Positions 1 to 8,456 of a stretch of DNA of 64,000 nt are shown here, one piece after another. Positions within the stretch are counted from its first letter, which is position 1, and each line of letters starts with the position of its first letter. Both the position numbers and the translations under genes were made by a program. The stretch covers positions 1,178,001 through 1,242,000 of the forward strand of contig NZ_FTNV01000001.1 in NCBI RefSeq assembly GCF_900156535.1, in the 5' to 3' direction. The DNA is from Roseovarius nanhaiticus (GTDB lineage Bacteria; Pseudomonadota; Alphaproteobacteria; Rhodobacterales; Rhodobacteraceae). The notes under the pieces were generated by a model. The model did no database searches and was not told where the DNA came from. It worked only from the letters and a program-made list of their open reading frames with translations.

Positions 1-25
1 ACCAGATTGAGGCACATTCGTTACC

Positions 26-451
26 ATGTCAAGCCAAGTCGCCTATGTTGGTCAAAGAATGCGTGAGGTTCGCGAAGAACTCGGCCATTCGCAGGCGAAA
101 CTTGCCGCGATGCTTGAGCTATCGGACCGGGCCTACAAAAACTACGAACTCGGGAAGCGCGAGGCACCCTTATCAGTCATCGCTGAATTTTCTTCGAAAT
201 TTAATGTCGATCTGCGCTGGTTGGTCTTCGGCTCTGATAGGCAGTCTTTTGATACCGCATTGGTGGAGCTTGCCTGCGAAACGAGCGCCATAACGTTTTC
301 CATGGCCATATCAGAATCCAAGGCAATTCTGACTGATAAAAAATACGATAAATTTTATCGATACGTTTTGGATCAATGTATGATCAAGGGAACATCACCC
401 GAGCATGAAGCTAAAGCGGTCTTTGATCTTATGAGAGGTGACGATGAATAG
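26..451 (+). CDS. XRE-family helix-turn-helix regulator
   Basis: A 141-residue protein with an N-terminal Cro/C1-type helix-turn-helix over roughly residues 8-62: the pattern RMREVREELGHSQAKLAAML, then a recognition-helix region ending YKNYELGKREAP, is typical of XRE repressors. The C-terminal half (about 75-141) is helical and not recognised. The ATG follows a weak leader, and the stop codon overlaps the start of the next gene (the TAG lies inside ATGAATAG), so both are probably translated together. Likely role: transcriptional control of the island block to its right, perhaps of the methyltransferase operon; this is inference from position. Base composition is lower in GC than the core genes. 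Confidence 0.8.
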   Translation: MSSQVAYVGQRMREVREELGHSQAKLAAMLELSDRAYKNYELGKREAPLSVIAEFSSKFNVDLRWLVFGSDRQSFDTALVELACETSAITFSMAISESKAILTDKKYDKFYRYVLDQCMIKGTSPEHEAKAVFDLMRGDDE

Positions 452-728
452 AGTCCCCAATAGGCCCTCATTCTGCCCGGAACATCGGGAAAGCCTTGAT
501 CGACACCTTGGTCAACTAGCGAACAGAATTCGGTTGGCTGGCTTTGTTGTGGCATCTATTGCAGTAGCCGCCAAAATCGGAACGCTGGCTTCGCCAGAGG
601 TTCTCGGCGGAGCTCTCTCATGGTTCTTTCCGATTATCGCATCAGCTGGCTTCGGTGCTGCGATAGCGGGTGAAATATTCTGGCGCACACTCTTGCGACT
701 CACTTCGGTTGACTCTTCGGACTTCTGA
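444..728 (+). CDS. Small membrane protein of unknown function
   Basis: A 94-residue protein with a charged N-terminus and two hydrophobic stretches, about residues 32-50 and 55-80, that look like a membrane hairpin. I do not recognise a family. The ATG at 444 overlaps the end of the XRE gene; a GTG six bases earlier is possible. The coupling to a regulator and the position just before a methyltransferase operon resemble small membrane partners in bacterial conflict systems, but no motif proves this. Confidence 0.5.
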   Translation: MNRVPNRPSFCPEHRESLDRHLGQLANRIRLAGFVVASIAVAAKIGTLASPEVLGGALSWFFPIIASAGFGAAIAGEIFWRTLLRLTSVDSSDF

Positions 729-777
729 AGTTCCCAGAACTCAACGCCCATAAACACACCATGGCGATCATAGCGCT

Positions 778-1998
778 GTGAGGAGAATCGAAAGTCAGAA
801 CGTGAGTAAGTTTGGAAAGTCTAAGCATACTGTGGTGAGTCTGTTCTCTGGCTGCGGAGGGTTAGACCATGGCTTTCAAGAGACTGGTTTTGACATACTT
901 GGCGCCTTTGATAGCAACTCCGCCGCCATGGACTGCTATCGCAGTAACAACAAAACACCGACAAAGATCGCCTTGATTTCCGAACAATTCGAGATCCCTG
1001 GCAATGTCGACGTCATCCTGGCTGGCCCTCCATGCCAGGGCTTTTCCACTGGCGGTGGATATAAAGAAAATGACGAACGAAATGACTTGCTGTTGGTGAC
1101 ATGCCGATTGATAGCCAAGTACCGACCGAAGCTGGCTGTTATCGAAAACGTGGCTGCCTTGACCAACAAAAAGAATGTGTCCTATTTTAGGGCTGCGCTC
1201 TCCATCCTGTCGGAGGCGGGTTATTATTGCACGGCCAAGGTATATTCCGCCGATGAATTTGGAGTCCCGCAGCGTCGAAAGCGGACAGTGATAGTCGCGA
1301 GATCAAATGGAGCACTAATCACTGATCTAAGCCCGCAATCCCTAGGGCGTGCAACTGTCCGAACCGCTCTTGAAGGTATCAATTTTGACGCTCAAGCTCA
1401 TTCTCCAACTTATCCAGAGCAAGGTGGCAAACACGATATTATTGCTAAGAAAATCAAGCCAGGTCAAAAACTCTGCAATGTGCGCGCTAGCGCTGCCAGC
1501 GTCGCTACATGGGAAATTCCTGAATGGTTCGGCGCAGTGAGCGCTGCCGAACGAGTAACGCTAGAAACCATTAGGACGCTGCGAAGAAGAAATCGCAAGC
1601 GCAGCTTTGGGGATGCCGATCCGGTTTCGCTTGATGAGATAAATCAGCAGAATTCGAGTATAACTTCGGAATGCCTTAGCTCCCTCCAAAAAAAGGGATA
1701 TCTAAGGAAAGTTGGCGACCTCTACGACCTTCGAGATACCTTCAACGGAAAGTATCGACGTCTTTCGCTCGATGATGTGTCGCCCACCGTAGACACGAGA
1801 TTTGGAGATGTGCAGCTGTTCTTGCACCCTTTGGAGAATCGTGGACTAACCATACGAGAGGCCGCGAGGCTACAAGGATTTCCTGATGAGTATTCATTCC
1901 CCGAGCGAATGAAGGATGCATTTCGTATGATAGGGAATGCTGTTCCGCCGCCGATGTCCAGACAAATAGCAGAGTACTGCAGGGAAATTCTCGCATGA
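778..1998 (+). CDS. DNA (cytosine-5) methyltransferase with winged-helix-like insert
   Basis: A 406-residue C5-cytosine methyltransferase that transfers methyl from SAM to cytosine in a DNA target. Motifs in order: motif I LFSGCGGLDHGF (near residue 22), catalytic motif IV GPPCQGFSTGG with nucleophile Cys86, motif VI IENV, motif VIII QRRKR, motif IX RLQGFPDEY and motif X GNAVPPP near the C-terminus. Between VIII and IX, where the target-recognition domain sits, about residues 256-328 read like a winged helix, which is unusual for the family. Start is a GTG; another GTG at 802 is a fair alternative. The stop overlaps the next ATG by four bases. No restriction endonuclease gene is adjacent; the partners are a PRTase-like protein, an ATPase and a Rossmann-like protein, pointing to a composite defence system. 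Confidence 0.9.
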   Translation: MRRIESQNVSKFGKSKHTVVSLFSGCGGLDHGFQETGFDILGAFDSNSAAMDCYRSNNKTPTKIALISEQFEIPGNVDVILAGPPCQGFSTGGGYKENDERNDLLLVTCRLIAKYRPKLAVIENVAALTNKKNVSYFRAALSILSEAGYYCTAKVYSADEFGVPQRRKRTVIVARSNGALITDLSPQSLGRATVRTALEGINFDAQAHSPTYPEQGGKHDIIAKKIKPGQKLCNVRASAASVATWEIPEWFGAVSAAERVTLETIRTLRRRNRKRSFGDADPVSLDEINQQNSSITSECLSSLQKKGYLRKVGDLYDLRDTFNGKYRRLSLDDVSPTVDTRFGDVQLFLHPLENRGLTIREAARLQGFPDEYSFPERMKDAFRMIGNAVPPPMSRQIAEYCREILA

Positions 1999-2945
1999 CG
2001 CGTATAAAGAGTATTCCAGAAGGCTGGGATTTTCCCTACGACGGAAGCCCGCTGCCATCTCAATCGGTCTCTATGATCGACTTCCTGAGTAAGAAGGTCT
2101 TTAACGACTACGAGCCGTCACAGTTTCAGCCATTTAGGCTCCGATTGATTGACTGGCTGAACAACGTTGATACGGAAGAGGAGCAACATCACCTCCTAGC
2201 ACTTCTTCTGAGTGTCTTCTTTGTTGGTAGAAGGGAGTTTGAGGCTCTCTACAGGACCGCCTACCACGGAAACATATTCCGCTGGGTTTTGGCTGATGAA
2301 GACCTCGATGTCTTTTCAGATGAGCTGGAAAGCACTGTGACAGGGAGAATCAATAAATCTTGGATTTGTCCGATTTCGGATAGCCTTAGAGTAAATTCGT
2401 TCCTCAAGGTTAATGGCCTGAAAAGCTTAGATAAGCGCCCCGATTGGAGGTCACTTAAGCAATTTGGCGACCTTGAGAAGATAAGATCCTACGTGGAGAA
2501 AAAGAAGATTTCGGACCTTGTTCTTCTTGAGGATTTTGTGGGATCTGGCACGCAGGCGAAGGCCGCTATAAAATTCGCAGCAACCACGCTCCCCAACACT
2601 AGAATTCTGCTGTGCCCATTGATTGTATGCCCAGTTGGGGACAAAACGCTCGCGGAAGAAGCTGAAAAGTTCGAGAACGTGACCTACGACCCTGTTTTGG
2701 TGCTGCCCGAAACTGCGTTCCATACATATTCTGATGATGCAGCGGAGAATGAAACGCCTATTCATAAATTTCTGTGCGGCCTCAACGAAAAGCTCGAAGG
2801 AGACACGGAGAAGTTTATGTTCGGCTTTATGAATACGGGAGCAAAGGTTGTGATGTACTCTAATTGCCCGAACAACACCTTGCCCATTTTTCATCATGAA
2901 ACTGAAAACTGGAAACCCCTTTTTCCTAGAGTGAACAGACAGTAA
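1995..2945 (+). CDS. Phosphoribosyltransferase-like protein of a conflict system (PRTase-CE type)
   Basis: A 316-residue protein. Residues 176-187 read VLLEDFVGSGTQ, with Glu179, Asp180 and the Gly-Ser-Gly-Thr loop: the PRPP-binding signature of type I phosphoribosyltransferases. A later motif (about 290-302, SNCPNNTLPIFHH) is one I associate with PRTase-like proteins of prokaryotic conflict systems. The N-terminal 150 residues are helical and not assigned. It overlaps the methyltransferase by four bases and the ATPase by one base, so the three are translationally coupled. It is clearly not a housekeeping purine or pyrimidine enzyme. Whether it makes a nucleotide signal, modifies a target or only binds nucleotide is unknown. 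AT-richer than the core. Confidence 0.7.
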   Translation: MTRIKSIPEGWDFPYDGSPLPSQSVSMIDFLSKKVFNDYEPSQFQPFRLRLIDWLNNVDTEEEQHHLLALLLSVFFVGRREFEALYRTAYHGNIFRWVLADEDLDVFSDELESTVTGRINKSWICPISDSLRVNSFLKVNGLKSLDKRPDWRSLKQFGDLEKIRSYVEKKKISDLVLLEDFVGSGTQAKAAIKFAATTLPNTRILLCPLIVCPVGDKTLAEEAEKFENVTYDPVLVLPETAFHTYSDDAAENETPIHKFLCGLNEKLEGDTEKFMFGFMNTGAKVVMYSNCPNNTLPIFHHETENWKPLFPRVNRQ

Positions 2946-4933
2946 TGAAAGCGAATCCATTCTTCGAGCTCTATGTTGGCGATCGTATCAGTTCTAGCGA
3001 ATTCGTTACGATCTTTAGCCCCTTGCTCGTACCGCATACAGAGCCGCTCTTCCTCCCTGGGAACATCGTAGTGACTGGCATCCAGGGTTGTGGCAAGAGT
3101 ATGTTGCTCAAGCTATTAAAGCCTCAAACGCGCATTGAGTACGAAAAAGCCAGAGAGCCATTCCCAGTACCTTCGACGTTAAGAAAGTTCGTCTGCGGTT
3201 CAGTGAACCTTGCTCATAGCAGCGTGATCGATTTCGGTTATCGAGACTCCATCGATGAGGACGTCCAGAAAACCGAGATAATGTTCGCAGATTTCCTGAA
3301 TTACTTGGTGTGCGACAGCCTCCTGGAAGCGCTATCCATTTATGGAAACGCATCTCAGGACATCAGAGATGAAGTTGGCTTGCGGTTTAGCTTGGAACAA
3401 ATGAACGCCTTGGCGCGTGAGGTATCCAACCTCGAAGTTTGGGAAGGATGGGTGGGCGAATGCAACTCCATTTCGGAGCTCCGCGCTAGGCTCCAACGGA
3501 GAACAAAGCTCTACAGAAGGTACGTTCATGGGAAGGATTCAGAGCTTTCTCCCGACGTATTTGATACCGCGACCCCAGTTGGAGCCCCGCAAGCTGCAAT
3601 CGCAGAGCTCCTTCACACGAGTGGTGCTATTGATTCCGATACCCACGTATTTGTGGATATTGATCAGTACGAAGAACTTGGAAATATCTCATCTAGGGAT
3701 ACGCCCGGGCAGAGCGTTGACTATCGGTCGGTCATAAATAAGGCTCTTGCATCTAGGAATCCGGAAATATCGTATAGAATTGGCACGCGCGGCTATTCTT
3801 GGCGTAGTCACGGAAGGATACACGGCACGAACGGCAACTTGGAGTTCATGCGCGACTACAAGTATATTGAGCTGGACCAGATATTGAAGAAAGATGAATC
3901 TGATAGTGCTCGCGCCGATAACGTATTTGATAGTTTTGCGCGAGACGTCTTCGAAAGACGTTTAAGGTACGCCCAGTTTGCCGTTTCCCCAGATGAAGGG
4001 GGTGATCTACTCGAGAGGGTGTATGGAACGCACCTTACTCCACAGAAGAAAATCAACCTTATGAGCCTCCGGGACCCGGAGAAGTATATTGTTGTCGATC
4101 AAGCCTGGTCTGAGAGTACGAAGGTAGCGCTCAAGAGCCTTGCTAAGAGGGACCTATTCTCGGCAAAACTTGGGGAATTCTACACACGGCAAAAAGGTGA
4201 CAGAGAGTCCTTAGAGGTTAAGGACGACCAACTTCCGTGGATGCGGAACTCTAATAGATGGTGGAGGAAGGAGAGGTCGAATGTTCTCTCTATCATTCTC
4301 GCATCGCAAAGTCGGCAAAAGTCGATATGGGGCGGAGCTGATGAAGTCCTTGAGCTATCGGGCGGTAGTATCCTTGTGTTCCTCGGGCTAAACCAGTTTA
4401 TTTGGAGCACTTGGCTTCAAAAATCTGGAACGGAACATTCAAGAACGGCAATCCCGGAAATTTCGGTTACAGTTCAGTCAACTGCGATCATGCGGACTAG
4501 CCATGCATGGTTTGACATGATTTATCAGCAATCCGGGCGCAGCGCGGAAAGGGCTCGTTTTGTGAAGCAAGCCGCAACCGACCTTCGACAAAAGCTGCTC
4601 AAAGATGATAAATTGAGCTATCCGGGCGCGAATGGATTCTCACTCACTATTGAGGACTTGGATAACTTCCCTAGCATTCGAGGCTTTCTCGAGCAACTTG
4701 CAGACTACGGAAATATGCTAATGCTCGACCATACCACCAAGAATGTTGGCGGGGGGCAGCGGAAGAAATTTTATTTTCATCCAATTCTTTGCCCAAGTCT
4801 TGGCCTGCCGTATGTCCGCACGAAAGAGCCGCACTACTCGAAGGTAAAAGAAGTTGCAGACTGGATTCAGAAGTCTGGTTTTGAAGTTTCATTGGCGCAC
4901 GACGGCGGTCCGCAACAAGAAGAGCTGTTCTAA
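2945..4933 (+). CDS. Large P-loop ATPase, ORC/CDC6-like, of a conflict system
   Basis: A 662-residue STAND/AAA+-like ATPase. Walker A is GIQGCGKS at residues 45-52; Walker B is VDIDQYEEL with Asp238 and Asp240; a possible sensor region follows at IGTRGYSWR. The N-terminal NPFFELYVGDRISSSEF pattern and the overall plan fit ATPases annotated as ORC-CDC6 family that accompany PRTase-like proteins in predicted defence loci (from memory of the families). The C-terminal half is probably helical plus winged-helix and may bind DNA or partners, but I see no nuclease motif. Stop and start overlap by one base with the PRTase gene, and the next gene begins three bases downstream. Likely role: ATP-dependent sensor or switch of the system (inference). 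Confidence 0.7.
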   Translation: MKANPFFELYVGDRISSSEFVTIFSPLLVPHTEPLFLPGNIVVTGIQGCGKSMLLKLLKPQTRIEYEKAREPFPVPSTLRKFVCGSVNLAHSSVIDFGYRDSIDEDVQKTEIMFADFLNYLVCDSLLEALSIYGNASQDIRDEVGLRFSLEQMNALAREVSNLEVWEGWVGECNSISELRARLQRRTKLYRRYVHGKDSELSPDVFDTATPVGAPQAAIAELLHTSGAIDSDTHVFVDIDQYEELGNISSRDTPGQSVDYRSVINKALASRNPEISYRIGTRGYSWRSHGRIHGTNGNLEFMRDYKYIELDQILKKDESDSARADNVFDSFARDVFERRLRYAQFAVSPDEGGDLLERVYGTHLTPQKKINLMSLRDPEKYIVVDQAWSESTKVALKSLAKRDLFSAKLGEFYTRQKGDRESLEVKDDQLPWMRNSNRWWRKERSNVLSIILASQSRQKSIWGGADEVLELSGGSILVFLGLNQFIWSTWLQKSGTEHSRTAIPEISVTVQSTAIMRTSHAWFDMIYQQSGRSAERARFVKQAATDLRQKLLKDDKLSYPGANGFSLTIEDLDNFPSIRGFLEQLADYGNMLMLDHTTKNVGGGQRKKFYFHPILCPSLGLPYVRTKEPHYSKVKEVADWIQKSGFEVSLAHDGGPQQEELF

Positions 4934-4936
4934 GAT

Positions 4937-5974
4937 ATGCAAGGCTTCAAATTTCGGCCATGGGGCCGTCCAAGCTGGCTTCGGACCAAGTTTGGCAATC
5001 AAAGCTGGTGTGTTTTGGCATGCCAAGGCACAGAAAAGCGTAGCGTGAAATCTGCGGTGGATATCGCTAAAGCTGAAGATTTCGTCTTCTTGGTCCGGAT
5101 TGACGATCCGAACATCGGGCCGGAACAAGAGTACAATGAGCGAGTCCAAGTTCTTTCCGACAACCTAAAGTATTTCCAGGAAAATTGTGAATGCGGTTAT
5201 GAGGTTCGAAGCGGCGACCTCAAGGCCTCGATCGATCTAATTCGGAAAATTTGTGACGAGGCCATAGACAAATCAGATAGCATAATTTTGGATATCACCT
5301 CGTTTCCAAAGCGCTGGTTCTTCCCTATGGTTCGCCACTTGGTCAGCAATGGGCGAGTGAAGAACCTCCAGGTAGTCTACACTAAAGGGAATGGTCACGC
5401 CGAATCTCTTTCAGAGAATCCGGAAATTCTTCGTGTTCTGCCGACTTTCGTCGATGACGATGATCGTAGCGACCATGATTTTGCGTTTGTTGGGGTTGGC
5501 TTCCACACCCACGGCATGCTTCAACTGTTCGGTGCTGACAAGACTATGTCACTGCAGCTGCTATTTCCTTTTCCTCCAGGTCCACCAGGCATCCAACGCA
5601 ATTGGAAGTTCGTGCAGGAGGTGGAAATGAAGGTGCACAAGGAGGACGGGCACACATCTAGCCCCGATCCAATAGCTTACCTTCACCTCGACTCAATTGA
5701 TGTTTCGCAAGCCTTTGATGCTATGAAGATTGTAACTGAGGCAGGCGAGAGGACGTCAGTCATGGCTCCTTATGGCCCAAAGACGTTTTCTCTAGCTATG
5801 TGCCTTTTCGCTCTTGCTTGTGAGCGCGCGGGGAAAGGAGACGTCCCCGTCTACTACTCGCAGCCGCAGAAATACACGATCGAGTACACGAAAGATGTAT
5901 GCCTCCGCAACGGCACATTGGACAATTGGGCGTACGCCATCAAAAGAGCAGGAACCTATGTCTACGAAATGTAA
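4937..5974 (+). CDS. Rossmann/CARF-like protein, last gene of the methyltransferase system
   Basis: A 345-residue protein with no family I can name. It reads as alternating hydrophobic strands and helices. Two segments recall nucleotide-binding Rossmannoid or CARF-like folds: residues 118-126 LDITSFPKR after a strand, and residues 277-287 APYGPKTFSLA before a hydrophobic helix. There is no transmembrane segment, and no HEPN, PD-(D/E)xK or HNH motif is visible. It starts three bases after the ATPase stop and is followed at once by a hairpin, so it closes the operon. If the PRTase makes a nucleotide signal this would be a candidate receptor; equally it could be the effector. Both ideas are inference. 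Confidence 0.6.
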   Translation: MQGFKFRPWGRPSWLRTKFGNQSWCVLACQGTEKRSVKSAVDIAKAEDFVFLVRIDDPNIGPEQEYNERVQVLSDNLKYFQENCECGYEVRSGDLKASIDLIRKICDEAIDKSDSIILDITSFPKRWFFPMVRHLVSNGRVKNLQVVYTKGNGHAESLSENPEILRVLPTFVDDDDRSDHDFAFVGVGFHTHGMLQLFGADKTMSLQLLFPFPPGPPGIQRNWKFVQEVEMKVHKEDGHTSSPDPIAYLHLDSIDVSQAFDAMKIVTEAGERTSVMAPYGPKTFSLAMCLFALACERAGKGDVPVYYSQPQKYTIEYTKDVCLRNGTLDNWAYAIKRAGTYVYEM

Positions 5975-6001
5975 CGGCGACAGCTATAGAAGCTGCCGCC
6001 G
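5975..6001 (+). terminator. Probable terminator of the methyltransferase operon
   Basis: Directly after the stop codon, CGGCGACAGC pairs with GCTGCCGCCG (one mismatch, seven-base loop), followed by a weak T-rich stretch TTCAATTTC. Position supports a transcription end; the short T tract makes it a moderate call. Confidence 0.55.
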
Positions 6002-6561
6002 TTCAATTTCGTCCAACCGCTACTCTCTGGAGCAAGTAAACGTGCTCCAGATGTCTGCTGCAACTCTCCGTTGCAACGCCCGCGGCCTCGCCTCTTAGCT
6101 GGTTTCGCGGATTGGATGTTCTTCAGGTAGCGAGGTACTTCTCGCCGGTCAAGTCGGCCGGCGCTCGCCTCTAGAATAGGAAACGGAAAGCTTTGTCTGT
6201 ACGCGTGTGCAATGACACAACGTCTTGCATGTCGAGGGGAGGTAGGTAGCTATGCCTTGTAGGTTGTTGTTCAGTGAGCAGCGATGACCTGAGATAGATA
6301 AATTTTTAGTGTCGCGTGCATCTTGGGAGTGGGACAGGACACGAAGGGCCTCTCTGGAGCTTCGGGCCAGTCGTTCGAGCGGTATGATTCGACACTTATA
6401 TTCAGTGGCTATCTTCGACTAGCCTAGGGCAAACCGCAGTTCGCGAGGTGGTTCAGTCGCTTGATCGGACCGAGCGTAGTAGCTGTTGCGCAAGTGACAA
6501 GTCAGTACCGGCCCTTATTAATAGGGAACCACATAACAGGTCCAGATGCTAGGATCGCGGT
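6002..6561. other. Gene-free stretch between the defence operon and the mob side
   Basis: About 560 bases without a convincing coding frame on either strand. Composition is mixed and the sequence carries only short inverted repeats. I see no tRNA, no IS end and no recognisable gene remnant. It may be a decayed junction between two island modules. Confidence 0.4.
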
Positions 6562-6828
6562 CTATTCTTCCCCGAAGAGACGCTCCTCAAGTGCATGAAT
6601 TATAAGCGCTTCTATCTCGGCAACGGACAGGAGTTTCTCTTCTGCGAGGCGGCGGACGAGGTGCTCGATACGATTGTTCTTAGGGCCGAAGAGATACCAA
6701 TCGTGGAGCTGTTGAGCATCTGGGTGACGGACGGGCGCAGCAAGAGTGCCGTCTTCCAGCAGCATTCGGCGAATTTTAGCTAGTCGCAGTGCTAGCGACT
6801 TTTTTGTAGGCACGAGGGCGCCCTCCAT
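6562..6828 (-). CDS. Small hypothetical protein
   Basis: An 88-residue, charged, mostly helical protein with no known motif: a basic N-terminus, then a region rich in Glu and Leu. It lies on the same strand as the mob genes and about 145 bases beyond the virB6-like stop. Its family is not recognised; it could be an island accessory gene or a chance frame. Confidence 0.4.
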   Translation of the reverse strand: MEGALVPTKKSLALRLAKIRRMLLEDGTLAAPVRHPDAQQLHDWYLFGPKNNRIEHLVRRLAEEKLLSVAEIEALIIHALEERLFGEE

Positions 6829-6972
6829 GCTCTGGCCTCGTGACCGCTCGGAGAGGTGAGCTCGCCCGGAGCAGGTCGGCCACTGTGCGTGATTGCAGCT
6901 CGCAGAGGGCGTTTCGGCTCACGGACACACTAGTGCCGAGCCAAGAGCCCCCAAATCATCGGTTGAAGAATG

Positions 6973-8031
6973 CTACGATTTCATTTTTGATCTAACTCGT
7001 TCGCCGCGCTCAATCCTACGTTGTAGTTTAACTCCGGTACCGGTGCTTGCTGAAGGGCGTCCGCCCGCCATCGCATGTTCCGTTTGAGAGGAGGGCGCTC
7101 CAGCATTGCGCGAAGAGTTTGCATTGGCTGATGCTGTGGGGAAAGCACGACTGGTTTGTGGCAACCGGCTTGAGGGCAAGAACCTCTGGATACTGCCTCC
7201 GACTGTAGCGGCGGCCCAGCCAGCTTGCAGATTCCCTGAGATCATTGGAACGATGAATGGGATGGCGACAACCATCACGAGGGACAAGATCACGACGCCA
7301 AGGAAAGGCACCATCTTGCCTGCCTTGTCGGCAGTATCGATAGACCCGAGATCACTGACCAGAAGCGTTGTTAGACCGAAGACCATAGAGAACACGCCGG
7401 CTATCACCACCGGGTAAAGCGCGAAGCTTGCCAGAGAGGAAACCCAGCGGTGGAAATAGTCCTTAGTCACGTCAAACATCGAGCAGAGGATCATGATCGG
7501 CGCCAAACCAACCAGTAGCGTGATCATCATTTTCGCAAGAACCAAAACAGCTCCGGCCAGCCCGCCCACTATGGCAATCAGGGCCATGAAGAAAACGCCC
7601 ATCAGCGCCTTGCTGACCCTCGACATATGGGAGGCGGCTTCATTCCCGTATTCCGCCAGCCGGTCCATTTGCAGATCAAACCGCGCCGCGAAGTAGGCCG
7701 ACCCAATCGCATCCTCGCCGGTCGCTGAGCCAATCAGGCTGCCAGCGAGCTCGTCTAGCCCGTCAATCAGGTGCTGGCTGACGAAGTTGAAGTTCGCCCA
7801 GTTCAGCGCGAACGCCTTGATCAAGCTGATCTTGAAGAGCAGCACCAGCATCTCTCGCCCGTCCATGGGCCGAATTTGCCATGCCATGTTGATGAAGAGC
7901 GCAATGATCGCAACGGTCGCGGCCCCCATGATGATCGTGCCGGAGATCTCTGCTACGGCGGCGAACTGCGAAGTTGCGACGGTATCGAGGCCCTTGTCGG
8001 CTGCTTCTACGATGAATGTAACGATCCCCAT
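6973..8031 (-). CDS. VirB6/TrbL-type inner-membrane protein of a type IV secretion system
   Basis: A 352-residue polytopic membrane protein with at least five hydrophobic segments: about residues 29-52, 62-82, a long double segment 142-185, 196-228 and 240-268. A polar, Ser/Ala-rich tail covers about 280-352. This layout and the AKMMITLLVGLAPIMILCSMF stretch fit VirB6/TrbL, the inner-membrane channel component of conjugation machines. The ATG shares one base with the stop of the preceding gene. No virB2-4, virB8-11 or virD4 gene accompanies it. A lone VirB6 beside a mob module suggests the element relies on, or modifies, a helper secretion system. Confidence 0.75.
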   Translation of the reverse strand: MGIVTFIVEAADKGLDTVATSQFAAVAEISGTIIMGAATVAIIALFINMAWQIRPMDGREMLVLLFKISLIKAFALNWANFNFVSQHLIDGLDELAGSLIGSATGEDAIGSAYFAARFDLQMDRLAEYGNEAASHMSRVSKALMGVFFMALIAIVGGLAGAVLVLAKMMITLLVGLAPIMILCSMFDVTKDYFHRWVSSLASFALYPVVIAGVFSMVFGLTTLLVSDLGSIDTADKAGKMVPFLGVVILSLVMVVAIPFIVPMISGNLQAGWAAATVGGSIQRFLPSSRLPQTSRAFPTASANANSSRNAGAPSSQTEHAMAGGRPSASTGTGVKLQRRIERGERVRSKMKS

Positions 8032-8441
8032 CAATCAGCCTCCTGACATTGTTCCCGCAGTGCTGCGCGAAGGTTCGAAATGACAGGGAAATACTCGGCG
8101 TTGGCCCAGGTTAGATGAAGGCTGTCCGTTGCCTGCGGATCAGCGAAGTCAAGCGCGTCGAACTCCTCTTCGATGCTGGACCAGTCAGGCCAGAGTGCGT
8201 CGCAGGCACATGAGCCCGCCTCCAGCGCCGCCTGGTGTCTTCGCAGGGAATAGAGGTCATCTGCGGCGGTATTGCGCCATGCATCGCGGAATCCGCTGTA
8301 GGTCAATCCATCCGGGCGCTGTCTGACCGTGCAGCCGTAGCGATCTGTTCGGGCAGAGCTGGCGGAAAGTAAAGGCGTGACCGTGTCTGCGTAGACGGGG
8401 CCAGCTGAGGCGATCAGGATGAGCGTGGTGAGCAATTTCAT
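8031..8441 (-). CDS. Small exported protein upstream of the VirB6-like gene
   Basis: A 136-residue protein with a clear Sec signal peptide (MKLLTTLILIASAGPVYA, cleavage near residue 18-19). The mature part has four cysteines and is acidic. I recognise no domain. In conjugation operons the gene before virB6 is often a VirB5-like pilus-tip protein or an entry-exclusion lipoprotein; this one is shorter than VirB5 and lacks a lipobox, so that assignment is only positional. It is coupled to the next gene by a stop/start overlap. Confidence 0.55.
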   Translation of the reverse strand: MKLLTTLILIASAGPVYADTVTPLLSASSARTDRYGCTVRQRPDGLTYSGFRDAWRNTAADDLYSLRRHQAALEAGSCACDALWPDWSSIEEEFDALDFADPQATDSLHLTWANAEYFPVISNLRAALREQCQEAD

Positions 8442-8456
8442 GTCGGTTTTCTCCGG

